Positions 37,736-45,975 of a stretch of 64,000 bases of DNA are shown piece after piece. This stretch comes from Devosia marina (GTDB lineage: Bacteria; Pseudomonadota; Alphaproteobacteria; Rhizobiales; Devosiaceae): contig NZ_WQRF01000004.1 of assembly GCF_009758415.1 (NCBI RefSeq), positions 62,001 to 126,000 on the forward strand, read 5' to 3'. Below the pieces are notes generated by a model. It saw only the letters and a program-made list of their open reading frames with translations. It had not been told where the DNA came from and did not search any database. The number at the start of each line of letters is the position of its first letter. Positions within the stretch are counted from its first letter, which is position 1. The translations under genes were made by a program, and so were the position numbers.

Positions 37736-39742
37736 TTACGCGAGAACGGATTGCATGAGGTCGACCGGGGCCGCGTCATGAGTCGTGTCGCCAAGGGCGG
37801 AATAGTCGGGGTTGTCGGCGAGCGTTTCGGTGTGATCGAGGAAGGCAACGACTTCGCTCACCAGAGCGTTGTCATCCTCCCCGTCGCCCTGAGCTTCGAG
37901 GATATTGGCCTGGATCAGGATGGAGTCGGAGTAGTGGTTGCCGCCCACTTCGATGCTGTCACCAAAGGTGTCGAAGTCTTTTATGGCAGCTATATTGACC
38001 AGGGCATTGGAGCCGGTATCGATGTTCCACTCGGTGACGGGCTGCCCATCGAGGAAGGCCTTTTTCTGCAAGGCGACAAAGTCGCTGTCTCCGAGAATAT
38101 TGGTTTGCTCGATATAGCGCAGATCATAGAGGCTACCCGAAATGTAGAGCACGCGCGGAATCGCGATGCCCTCAAAATCCTCGGCAGAATAGAAGCTGGC
38201 CGGCATGGATTTATTGCCACCGGCAAGGCCGTCCATCGCGTCCTTGTAGTGATCGGAAATCCCGGACTTTACCTCGGTGGCTCCGACATTGTGGATGACG
38301 GCCTGGTTCCAGAGCAGGTTGCCGCTGGTGTTGAGCTCTCCGGACGCAGGATAGTCCCCATCCTCACCAGCACCGAGCATGGTGACAGTGTCATTGTCGT
38401 AGAGGATATTGTTCTGCACGATGACATTGGCATCAAACACATTGCCACCGACCAGAATGAGATCGAACAGCAATCCGATATTGGCGAAGTTCACCCCGTT
38501 GAAACCAATGTTCTCGCCACTGGTGACAACGGCATCGCTGCCTGAGGCAGTAAGCACGCCCATATCCGCGTCGGACATGAAGGTGAGCTGCTTCATCCAT
38601 TCGAGGAAGATGACGTCGCCCGAAACGCAGGTGACCTGCCAGGTCTGCGGCATGACACCCGGATTGGCCTCGGCATTGTCGCCGGCGGTATCGAACGTTT
38701 CCTGCACGAAGCTGGCGACATTGACCGCGTTGGTTCCCCCGCCTGCCTTGGCGGACAGCGGCAGGTCATCGTTAACATAGTCGATATCACTGAAGGCGTT
38801 TGTCTGGATGATGGCATCGAGTTGGTGGAAATTCCCGCCGACGACGAAGTGCGTCCCGACCAGGCCGCCATTGAGTACGGTGGCTTCGTTGAGCAAGAAG
38901 TTGCCGCCACTGTTATAGGTAACGGAGCCTTGCGAGTTGTCGCTCTCGATCTGGATGTGCGCCTCGTGCTCGCCCGTGACTTCGATGGAGTGGGACTCGG
39001 GCGCATCCTCGATCTCATCCTGCAGATGCTTTGGCAGCGCATCGGCCAGTTCGGGTACTTCCTCTTCGATCTTGCCGTTGACATAGGTCCCGGTCAAAGA
39101 CTCGACTTGTTCGAACTGGGTGCCAGGATTGGATTGGTGGGCTTTGGCGGTCGCGCCCACCACGTCCATGACCAAGGGCACATCGTCATAGCGCGAAATG
39201 CCTGGGCCGTTGCCGATGGGGCCGAGCACATCATTGCTTGCGGCCTGCAGGCCAAGCAGTCCGGTGTCGGCGCCTGAGCGGAAAGTCAGTGGCTCGTCCA
39301 GTGTGCCCATGATGAAAACATCATCATCGGAAAGGTGAATGGTCTGGGAGATCACCGCGATGACCGAGCCAGGCTCGATGCCGATTAGCGGGATCACAAG
39401 GTCCCCCGGACCCGCAGGCCATTGCGACAGCGGCGAGTCCAGTTCGGACGCAGTGAAATCGGGGGTATTGGCGAGCCCGATATTGGTCGGGCCAAACATG
39501 ACCTCGCCGCGGATCAGGAACTCGGGAGGGGCATAGAACACGCCGGGAACGTAATTGCCCAGGGCATACACCTGGAGCATATCGACGGCAACCTGCTGCA
39601 TTTCCGGAGCTTCGGGCGCGGCTTCTGCCTCATGCTCGGCCAGGGCCATTTCCAGCCGGACCTTCATGTCCTCGGCAGCGATCTGGAAGTAGCCGAGAAA
39701 GTGGGCAACAATTTCTGAAAATGGATCACTTGGAAAAAACAC
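37736..39742 (-). CDS. Large repeat protein of a type I secretion locus, probable secreted cargo or adhesin
   Basis: 668 residues, acidic, no Sec signal peptide. A helical N-terminus (FFPSDPFSEIVAHFLGYFQ...) is followed by beta-rich sequence with a recurring motif of the form GGN-(5-8)-I-x-Q-x-N-(2-4)-D-x-D, seen at VGGNFHQLDAIIQTNAFSD, VGGNVFDANVIVQNNILYD, SGSLYDLRYIEQTNILGD and VGGNHYSDSILIQANILEA. It lacks classical RTX GGxGxD nonapeptides. The C-terminus (DLMQSVLA) ends in hydrophobic residues like many type I signals. The start is GTG 39742 with AGGAGGT upstream. It lies 21 bp before the exporter gene. Function unknown. Confidence 0.82.
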   Translation of the reverse strand: MFFPSDPFSEIVAHFLGYFQIAAEDMKVRLEMALAEHEAEAAPEAPEMQQVAVDMLQVYALGNYVPGVFYAPPEFLIRGEVMFGPTNIGLANTPDFTASELDSPLSQWPAGPGDLVIPLIGIEPGSVIAVISQTIHLSDDDVFIMGTLDEPLTFRSGADTGLLGLQAASNDVLGPIGNGPGISRYDDVPLVMDVVGATAKAHQSNPGTQFEQVESLTGTYVNGKIEEEVPELADALPKHLQDEIEDAPESHSIEVTGEHEAHIQIESDNSQGSVTYNSGGNFLLNEATVLNGGLVGTHFVVGGNFHQLDAIIQTNAFSDIDYVNDDLPLSAKAGGGTNAVNVASFVQETFDTAGDNAEANPGVMPQTWQVTCVSGDVIFLEWMKQLTFMSDADMGVLTASGSDAVVTSGENIGFNGVNFANIGLLFDLILVGGNVFDANVIVQNNILYDNDTVTMLGAGEDGDYPASGELNTSGNLLWNQAVIHNVGATEVKSGISDHYKDAMDGLAGGNKSMPASFYSAEDFEGIAIPRVLYISGSLYDLRYIEQTNILGDSDFVALQKKAFLDGQPVTEWNIDTGSNALVNIAAIKDFDTFGDSIEVGGNHYSDSILIQANILEAQGDGEDDNALVSEVVAFLDHTETLADNPDYSALGDTTHDAAPVDLMQSVLA

Positions 39743-39854
39743 GGGACACCTCCTACTCGCCAATTCGTTTCCCGGCGGACTGGCGGAAGTAAGATGATCT
39801 GCGCGGTGGGGGCGCTACCGCGCAGATCCTTGGCAAGCGTTGGGGGCGCTCGCT

Positions 39855-41192
39855 TTATGCGTCGTCGTTGCCGGCGTCGTTGTACATGTGGTTGTTGCCA
39901 CCCACCACGGTTGCATCGACAGCGTTCTGCTGCAGATTGGCACCGAGCACGACTTCCATGTTGAAGGCGCTGCCGTACACATATGCGCTGGCGTCCGCAC
40001 CGGCGCTGGTCGAGGCATCGTCACCGCCGCTTGAACTCTGGGCGTTGCCAGAAGCGTCAGCGTGAGCGCCGAATGCCTGGGCGTTGAACGAGCCGTTGGC
40101 ATTGTTCTGAACGTTGCTCAAGGTGTCGTTGTCGACGATGTCGGCCACCTGGCTGATTGCAAAGCCAGTGTCACCTCCGCCACCCGAGAAGGCGCCATTG
40201 AAGACGTTCTCGAAGTTAACGTCATCGCCCGGATCGAATTCGAGCGAGCCGCTATTGATGAACAGATTGTCCAACGTGGCGGTGCCGATATCGAGATCGG
40301 CGAAGTCATCATCGGAATTGTGCGAACCATCATCATCCGAGCTGTTGAAGGCGTCGGCGATGGCGACGTCGATGTCGGCATCGAGGTGAGTGGACGCATC
40401 ATTGTTGGAATTGTTCGTTGAATTATTCGAATTGTCGTTATTCGAATCATTCATGGACTTGTTATTTCCAACGTCCGTGTTGTTTCCCACATCTGTGTTA
40501 TTTCCGACGTCTTGATTGCTCGTCGAATTATCGTTGTGGGAATTGTTGGTCGACTTGTTGTTGGCAACGTCATCAACATCGACGTCCAGGTTCAGGTCGT
40601 TGTCCTGGGAGTTGTCGTTGTTGGAGTCGTTCATCGAGTTGTTATTTTGCGAGTCGGCCATAGCAAAATGCGACGACTGATCGCGGTTGTCGTTGTTGGA
40701 ATCCTTGGTCGAGCTGTCATTGTTAGAGTTGTTCGTCGACTTGTTGTTCGCAACATCATCAACATCAACAGCCAGATCGTTGTCCTGAGAGTTGTCGTTG
40801 TTCGAGTTGTTCATCGACTTGTTGTTTCCGACATCCTGATTGTCGGTCGAGTTGTCGTTATTGGAATTGTTTGTCGACTTGTTGTTCGCAACATCGTCAA
40901 TGTCAGCATCGAGATGGATTGAATTGTCGTCGTTCGAGCTGTTGTCATCATTCGAACTATTGTCGTCGTTCGAGCTGTTGTCATTGTTCGAATTATTTGT
41001 CGACTTGTTGTTCCCGTTGTCCTGCAACGTGGCATTCAAGTCATTGTCTTGGGAATTGTCATTGTTGGAGTTATTTTGTGACTTGTTATTCCCATTGTCC
41101 TGGATGGTGGCGTTCAGATCGTTGTCCTGAGAATTGTCATTCTGTTGGGAGTTGTCGGTGAACGCGCCGTTGTTTTGGAAGTTGTCAGCCAT
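39855..41192 (-). CDS. Asn/Asp-rich repeat protein, probable type I secreted matrix protein
   Basis: 445 residues with two parts. Residues 1 to about 290 are a low-complexity array of roughly eleven units, each beginning NDNS and ending in NNKS(T/M/Q)NNSN, with inserts such as QDNDLNATLQDNG or LDADIDDVA; over a third of the residues are Asn, and no Cys or Trp was seen. The C-terminal part is a Gly/Ala/Ser/Asp-rich segment ending VVLGANLQQNAVDATVVGGNNHMY, which echoes the GGN...QxN motif of the next gene. ATG 41192 has GAGGAG upstream. No Sec signal is present, so export by the adjacent type I system is likely. Amyloid, Ca-binding or matrix roles are possibilities, not evidence. Confidence 0.85.
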   Translation of the reverse strand: MADNFQNNGAFTDNSQQNDNSQDNDLNATIQDNGNNKSQNNSNNDNSQDNDLNATLQDNGNNKSTNNSNNDNSSNDDNSSNDDNSSNDDNSIHLDADIDDVANNKSTNNSNNDNSTDNQDVGNNKSMNNSNNDNSQDNDLAVDVDDVANNKSTNNSNNDSSTKDSNNDNRDQSSHFAMADSQNNNSMNDSNNDNSQDNDLNLDVDVDDVANNKSTNNSHNDNSTSNQDVGNNTDVGNNTDVGNNKSMNDSNNDNSNNSTNNSNNDASTHLDADIDVAIADAFNSSDDDGSHNSDDDFADLDIGTATLDNLFINSGSLEFDPGDDVNFENVFNGAFSGGGGDTGFAISQVADIVDNDTLSNVQNNANGSFNAQAFGAHADASGNAQSSSGGDDASTSAGADASAYVYGSAFNMEVVLGANLQQNAVDATVVGGNNHMYNDAGNDDA

Positions 41193-41737
41193 TGGTACTC
41201 TCCTCGGTGATGGCTATGGCTGAGCGACCAAGACCTCCTGTCATCTCTATTGGAGGCATTTCGGTTGCTCATTTACTTGAAGGGCATACGCGGGAGACAC
41301 GGATTGTTGGCGCTGTACGCATTATCTGATCAGCACCTTGGCACCCAGAACCCCATTACCCAGCGCAACGCACGAAATTGTGTGCTGCGAAACCAAGTAT
41401 TGACTACTGGAAAGCAAAGTATAGGCGCCACTTCAGGCTAAGCCGAAGGACCCAATGCTAATCTTATGGATTTAGAACATATGTCAGGTGCGCCAGGGAG
41501 CTAGATCGTTTTCAATCCCCTGTACGGGGGAGAAAATGCGCCGGACCTCAATCGAAAGGTTGATTTGCGCCGACCCGAAAGGGCTAGAGATCAATCTCTT
41601 GAATTAATCTCGCCAGGGAACGAATCACGCCAGAGTCACGCCCCTGGTGTTAACGTTTTGTCAACCTTGGACGCGATGGTGCCAGACACAACCGTGGACG
41701 CCAGTTCACAGTAATCGCAAGGTGAGGGAGTGGTAAA
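41193..41737. other. 545-bp intergenic region between the Asn-rich gene and the LuxR gene
   Basis: Long non-coding, relatively AT-rich stretch between divergent genes. It contains the dyad CCCC-TGTAC-GGGG (41517-41529) and a GTTAAC...GTCAAC element near 41649-41666. A 63-codon frame at 41250-41441 has no supporting ribosome site or recognisable content. The size suggests extensive regulation of the secretion locus and possibly a long 5' leader. Confidence 0.6.
41517..41529. promoter_or_regulatory. Inverted repeat CCCC-TGTAC-GGGG in the divergent promoter region
   Basis: Perfect 4-bp GC arms around a TGTAC centre, midway between the Asn-rich protein gene and the luxR-type gene. It is a possible operator for the adjacent LuxR or BTAD regulator. 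No direct evidence. Confidence 0.35.
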
Positions 41738-42592
41738 TTGCGTGAAAACCTCTATGACGGCCTGCGTAGACCGCGTCAGACCGAAGATCGGTCAACAAAA
41801 TCCGACACACTTCGGCTCGTGTTTGTTGCACCACAACAAGCCATATACCAATGCCTTAGCAGTGCATTACAGGATCATTTTCGCGATACGGAAGTTTTTC
41901 TAGTCGACCGGATCGACGACAAAGGCGAGCCAGATCATGATGTCGGGCTGGTGCTGCTTGGCGCTGGTGCCCGCCTGATCGGTTTAGATGTCGTCGAGCA
42001 ATGCAGGCGGCGCTTCCCCGATGCGGCCATTGCGATCGCCATCGATAATGGGCTGCCAGTCGTGGACCCGCAATTGACGGAACGGCGGCTTATCCAGGGC
42101 ATTCTGCCCACAACCCTGCCGCTCGATGTGTGGTTTGCGCTGATGCGGCTGGTCATGGCGGGCGGAGAATATCTGCCGCAGGACGAGGGTGCGAGATACA
42201 ATCATCTCGAGCCTGTCCATCGGAGCTCGCCGGGCGCGCTGCCGCTAGCGTCGGCGAATCCGGCTCCGGTCAACCGGCAAAGACCGGCAGTCGAGATTCC
42301 GGTGCAGCAGAGCCAGCAGGCCAACGGCGACGCGGAAAACGGGCTGGACACATTGACAGCGCGGGAGCGGGAGATTCTCTCCCTGGTTTCGGAGGGGTAC
42401 CAGAACAAGCTGATTGCCGATCGGATGGCCTTGTCGGAGCATACTGTCAAAGCCCATGTGCACAATCTGATCGCCAAGCTTCGGGTGACCAACCGGACCC
42501 AGGCGGCCGCCTATCTGCACGAGCACAGGCTCGACAAGAACGCCCTCAGCTCTGGACATGGTGACCACCGCCGGGCCACCGCCCTGGGGTGA
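41738..42592 (+). CDS. LuxR/NarL-type regulator with degenerate receiver domain
   Basis: 284 residues. The N-terminal 150 residues have the length and alternation of a response-regulator receiver, but the phosphoacceptor strand reads VGLVLLGAGARL with no Asp, and the acidic pocket (FVAPQQ) is also lost, so phosphorylation is unlikely. A Pro/Gln linker leads to a canonical LuxR helix-turn-helix: LTAREREILSLVSEGYQNKLIADRMALSEHTVKAHVHNLIAKL. The start is TTG 41738, preceded by GGTGAGGGAG. It probably controls the divergent secretion genes or the downstream operon. The stop overlaps the next start by GTGA. Confidence 0.85.
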   Translation: MRENLYDGLRRPRQTEDRSTKSDTLRLVFVAPQQAIYQCLSSALQDHFRDTEVFLVDRIDDKGEPDHDVGLVLLGAGARLIGLDVVEQCRRRFPDAAIAIAIDNGLPVVDPQLTERRLIQGILPTTLPLDVWFALMRLVMAGGEYLPQDEGARYNHLEPVHRSSPGALPLASANPAPVNRQRPAVEIPVQQSQQANGDAENGLDTLTAREREILSLVSEGYQNKLIADRMALSEHTVKAHVHNLIAKLRVTNRTQAAAYLHEHRLDKNALSSGHGDHRRATALG

Positions 42593-43080
42593 ACGCCATG
42601 CCCAGCCTGGATAAGGTGCTCCAGCAGGTCGGCCAGCTGAACTATGTGTGGACCAATACGGAAAGCCTGTTCATCTATCTGATCGCCCATCTGGCCGGAA
42701 CGTCCAAGGACGCTGCGGTCATCATTTTCCTGACGCTGAATACCACGCGGGCGCGGCTGGACCTGCTCGACAGGCTGGCCAAGCTACCGGCAACCCCACC
42801 AGAGACCAGGGCGGCGGTGCTGGATCTGACCGAGCGCCTCAAGAAAGAGGCCAAAGTCAGGAACAAATATAATCATTGCATCTACTCATTCGACTCCAAT
42901 GGCGAATTGAGCGGCACGCAATTGATGCGCATTGTCGAGTTTGACGATGCACTGAAATACGGAAAGGCCGAAGCACTGGACGATACTGAGTTTGAAAGGG
43001 TTCAGGCCGCCATCCGAGCCATCACATCGGTCAATCGGGATTTGTGGGCGTTCTTTGCTGCCAGCGGCATCAAGCCGTGA
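42589..43080 (+). CDS. Hypothetical protein, mostly helical, unknown function
   Basis: 163 residues starting at GTG 42589, which overlaps the LuxR stop by four bases (ATG 42598 is the alternative). It is predicted to be largely helical, with a possible membrane-associated stretch (ESLFIYLIAHLAGTSKDAAVIIFLTLN), an Arg/Leu-rich middle and KYNHCIYSFDSNGELSG. No family was recognised. Tight coupling to the regulator gene implies a joint role, perhaps as modulator. Confidence 0.65.
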   Translation: MNAMPSLDKVLQQVGQLNYVWTNTESLFIYLIAHLAGTSKDAAVIIFLTLNTTRARLDLLDRLAKLPATPPETRAAVLDLTERLKKEAKVRNKYNHCIYSFDSNGELSGTQLMRIVEFDDALKYGKAEALDDTEFERVQAAIRAITSVNRDLWAFFAASGIKP

Positions 43081-43225
43081 GTTAGCCAACGACCTGCAAG
43101 GATTGCGCTTGGTGATGAGATCCGGACAGGATCAAAGTAAATTATACGTTGTAATACATAGTTGGGGTAAGATCGGCAGTCCGCGTACGGAGCATGACTG
43201 CGCAAAAAAGGGTTGGAGGGCGCAG

Positions 43226-43975
43226 ATGAGTACTCAAGCGCCGCATCACACGACTGTAAGGCTGCTTGGTCCGTGTTGTCTGCTCGTAGGCAACAATCTG
43301 GCCCAGGGTGTCCCTGCGAGTTTTTTCCGGATCGCGGCGTATTTGATCCTCTCCCCGCCTGAACAGGTTCAAGCACGCGGTAGGCTGGCCGCCCTGTTCT
43401 GGCCGAATGCAGATGACGGCAAGGCCGCCGCCAATCTGCGTCAGGCGGTGGCCCGCATCCGGCATGTTCAGGAGGAAAACGGCTTTACCTTGATTCAAGC
43501 CAACAACTCGACGCTGCACCTGGCCCCTAGCGATGACGTGTATTGCGACCTGATCGAGCTGTCCCGGCACATCGAGGGTGACGTTGTGCTGAACCCGCTC
43601 CAACTTTCACGCATCTACGGTGGGGAGTTGCTCGCCAACCAGGATTCCGGCGGTCAGGAATTTGAAGACTGGCTGTCCTCAAAACGCAATGAACTGCTGC
43701 TGCATGCTGTCGACGGGATCGCCTTGGGGATGCGCCCGGGCACGCGCTTCAGCCAGGCCGAGCGCAGCATTTGTGCGCGCCGACTGCTCGAACTCGATCC
43801 CTATCGGGAAGATGCGGTTTGCGTCCTAATGGAAGAGGCGGCCGAGCGCCGGCATTATGCCCGTGTCAAAGAGCTCTACACCTCCATGCGCAGCGTGTTG
43901 TCCAATGAACTGGGCGTTGAACCGAGCCCGGAGACGCGGGCCCTTTACACCAATTTGATGGAAATGGTGCGCTGA
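43226..43975 (+). CDS. SARP/BTAD-like transcriptional regulator
   Basis: 249 residues. The N-terminal part (VRLLGPCCLLVGNNLAQGVPASFFRIAAYLILSP...RGRLAALFWPNADDGKAAANLRQAVARIR) has the winged-helix pattern of OmpR/SARP-type DNA-binding domains. The C-terminal part is a bacterial transcriptional activator domain (ERSICARRLLELDPYREDAVCVLMEEAAERRHYARVKELYTSMRSVLSNELGVEPSPETR). The start is ATG 43226 with GGAGGG upstream. SARP-like proteins regulate secondary metabolism in actinobacteria and are also found in alphaproteobacterial surface loci. It ends 16 bp from the convergent xylanase gene. Confidence 0.83.
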   Translation: MSTQAPHHTTVRLLGPCCLLVGNNLAQGVPASFFRIAAYLILSPPEQVQARGRLAALFWPNADDGKAAANLRQAVARIRHVQEENGFTLIQANNSTLHLAPSDDVYCDLIELSRHIEGDVVLNPLQLSRIYGGELLANQDSGGQEFEDWLSSKRNELLLHAVDGIALGMRPGTRFSQAERSICARRLLELDPYREDAVCVLMEEAAERRHYARVKELYTSMRSVLSNELGVEPSPETRALYTNLMEMVR

Positions 43976-43991
43976 GCGCGCCCTTTCTGCC

Positions 43992-45122
43992 TTATGCAAA
44001 GGCGGTCAGGATGGCGCTGTGCATGGGCTTGGCCTGCCATTCGCGATCATAGGGCAGGCCGCGATTGGACGCGCTGCGCTGGGTGCGCAACCAGGAATGG
44101 CTATCGCTCAACCCCCAGGTACTGACACCCAGAACATTGTTGAACTGCAAGACAATGTCGAGATAGCGACGGGTTTCGTCGGCCACCAGCGCGTCGCGCC
44201 GTTCGATGGAAAGGCCAGTATTGGCCTCAGCGACATCGAGCTCGGTGATCGCCACCTTGAGCCCCATGCCACGAATATCGCGCATCATGCCATAAATGCC
44301 ATCGGCATAGACATTGCCCTTGCGCAGATCCAGATGGGCCTGCAGGCCGACCGTGTCGACCGGTGCGCCGCGTGAGCGCAGACGCTCGAGCAGGCGGAGC
44401 AGCGAGAGGCGGCGCTGGCCTTCATAGCCGCTATTATATTCGAGCCCGTATTCATTGATGACCATGCGCGCGCGCGGCGCACGGGCCTTGGCCGCTTCCA
44501 GGGCACGTTCGATATAGGCCTCCCCAAAGGCCTTGTAGAACTGGTTCTGTCGCAAGCCATTTCCGCCATGATTGGGTTCGATCGGTTCGTTGACCACGTC
44601 CCATTCGCGCACCTGATTGCCATAGCGGCCAATGATCTTGGAAAAGTGATCATCGATCACCGCCCAGTCGCGGTTGGACGCAAGAGCCGAAGCGGCCCAG
44701 CGGGGCAGGCTCTTGTGCCAGAGCAGTGTATGCCCGCGCATGGCCAGGCCATTGCGGGAGGCAAAGCTGGCGAGCTGGTCCATCTCGCCATAATTGTAAT
44801 TCCGGCTGGGTGCGATGGAGTCCCATTTCATGGCCCATTCCGGCGTGATGATGGAGCAGTCGCGCACCACACTGGAACGGAACCGGCTGTCGCTCAGGGT
44901 CGCGCTCTGAATGGCGGCACCGAAATAAAGGCCGCGCGAGGAAGCGGCCGAACGCAGTGCGCGCACCGGCGGCGGCGTCGCCGGGCGAGGCTGGCGGGCC
45001 TGCGCCTGGTCCGGCGTCGCGGTGACCGATCCGGTCTGGGTGGTGTCGACACGGGCGCAGCCAATCAACTGCCCTACAGACAGCGCAGCGGCTGCCCCAA
45101 TAATTAAATCTCGACGCTTCAC
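43992..45122 (-). CDS. Endo-beta-1,4-xylanase-like GH10 lipoprotein
   Basis: 376 residues. The N-terminus MKRRDLIIGAAAALSVGQLIGC combines a twin-arginine-like start with a lipobox (Cys22), so it is probably a lipoprotein. A Pro/Ala linker leads to a GH10 barrel with HTLLWHKSLPRW, the acid/base Glu in WDVVNEP (E179) and the nucleophile in ITELDV (E294), both intact. The start is GTG 45122 with GGAGGC upstream; a longer frame exists but would add an implausible leader. GH10 enzymes cleave beta-1,4-xylan internally. The next genes make UDP-xylose, so this may trim a self-made glycan as BcsZ does for cellulose. Confidence 0.9.
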   Translation of the reverse strand: MKRRDLIIGAAAALSVGQLIGCARVDTTQTGSVTATPDQAQARQPRPATPPPVRALRSAASSRGLYFGAAIQSATLSDSRFRSSVVRDCSIITPEWAMKWDSIAPSRNYNYGEMDQLASFASRNGLAMRGHTLLWHKSLPRWAASALASNRDWAVIDDHFSKIIGRYGNQVREWDVVNEPIEPNHGGNGLRQNQFYKAFGEAYIERALEAAKARAPRARMVINEYGLEYNSGYEGQRRLSLLRLLERLRSRGAPVDTVGLQAHLDLRKGNVYADGIYGMMRDIRGMGLKVAITELDVAEANTGLSIERRDALVADETRRYLDIVLQFNNVLGVSTWGLSDSHSWLRTQRSASNRGLPYDREWQAKPMHSAILTAFA

Positions 45123-45336
45123 TGCTGCCTCCCCGAATCGTCCACCGACCAACCCTGCCAATAGAAAAATGAAGCAAGGACCGGAGCGCGGCAATTAGAC
45201 AGAACTATCTAGATCGTTGTATTAATGGCACCATTTTAAATCAATAGCTAGACTATCCCCTAACAGAGTCATTCGGTGCGGGAGACGTTCTGCATACAGC
45301 TTTGTGGTACGGCAACTTTGTTAGTGGTGAGTCAAG

Positions 45337-45975
45337 ATGTGCAAGATATCACAAGTAGTAAATGCGAAAGTTTTGGGCATCTCTACCGCCCTGACATTGA
45401 TAGCGGCATTGCCCGCCATGGCCGATTCGCTGGTCATTATTTCTATCGCCGGGGAGGCCTATGATGGCCCGCCAAGCTTTGATCTTTTGATTGATGACAA
45501 CGTGGTGGGCAGCGGCACGCTGCGCATGGCGATCAAGACCGAGGCCGACGGGCGCCTGTTCACGAAACCGCGCCCCAGCTCGTTTCTGGAACAATTTTCC
45601 TTCACGGTCCCGGATGACCTGCTGACACCGGATGCTGAAATCAGCCTGGTGCTGACCAATGACAAGTTCACCCGCATGGATGGCGCCGGTGAGGATGGGG
45701 TGCTCGACCGCAACCTGTTTATCGACTTCGTGCGAGTCAACGACATCGAGGTAACCTCGGCTGATATGGTACTGATTTATGACGGCGATGTCGTAGAATA
45801 TAGCTATCAGGCGGGATTGCTGCCGATCTATGAAGCCGGGTTTCGCGCGGTGGCGCGTCCGCCAGAGGGTGGCTGGCTGACCGGTGCCGTTGCCAAGGTC
45901 GGCATGCTCGATATTCCCATGCCCTTGCCGCGACCGAAGGATCTGACGCTCAGCGCCGGCCTGGTGCAACAATGA
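45337..45975 (+). CDS. Exported CBM60-like xylan-binding domain protein
   Basis: 212 residues. A signal peptide ends at about residue 30 (ALPAMADS). The following 110 residues match the pattern of the Ca-dependent xylan-binding domain (CBM60/CBM35-like, PF16841): [39 protein letters not shown] and a [13 protein letters not shown] segment. The C-terminal 70 residues are not recognised. It is divergent from the GH10 gene across 214 bp and overlaps the next gene by ATGA, so it belongs to the UDP-xylose operon. It may hold or guide the nascent polysaccharide in the periplasm. Confidence 0.78.
   Translation: MCKISQVVNAKVLGISTALTLIAALPAMADSLVIISIAGEAYDGPPSFDLLIDDNVVGSGTLRMAIKTEADGRLFTKPRPSSFLEQFSFTVPDDLLTPDAEISLVLTNDKFTRMDGAGEDGVLDRNLFIDFVRVNDIEVTSADMVLIYDGDVVEYSYQAGLLPIYEAGFRAVARPPEGGWLTGAVAKVGMLDIPMPLPRPKDLTLSAGLVQQ

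Noticed and set aside
39855-41150. CRISPR-like or tandem satellite repeat
   Set aside because: The repetition follows a single 445-codon frame with a good ribosome site and encodes Asn/Asp units; there are no fixed-length spacers.
37736-41192. Classical RTX toxin or adhesin cargo
   Set aside because: No GGxGxDxxx nonapeptide repeats were found in either protein.
41250-41441. Small 63-codon gene in the divergent control region
   Set aside because: No ribosome site, no recognisable content and codon use unlike the neighbours.
42992-43225. 78-residue N-terminal extension of the BTAD regulator
   Set aside because: It overlaps the previous gene out of frame, and ATG 43226 has a strong ribosome site where the domain begins.
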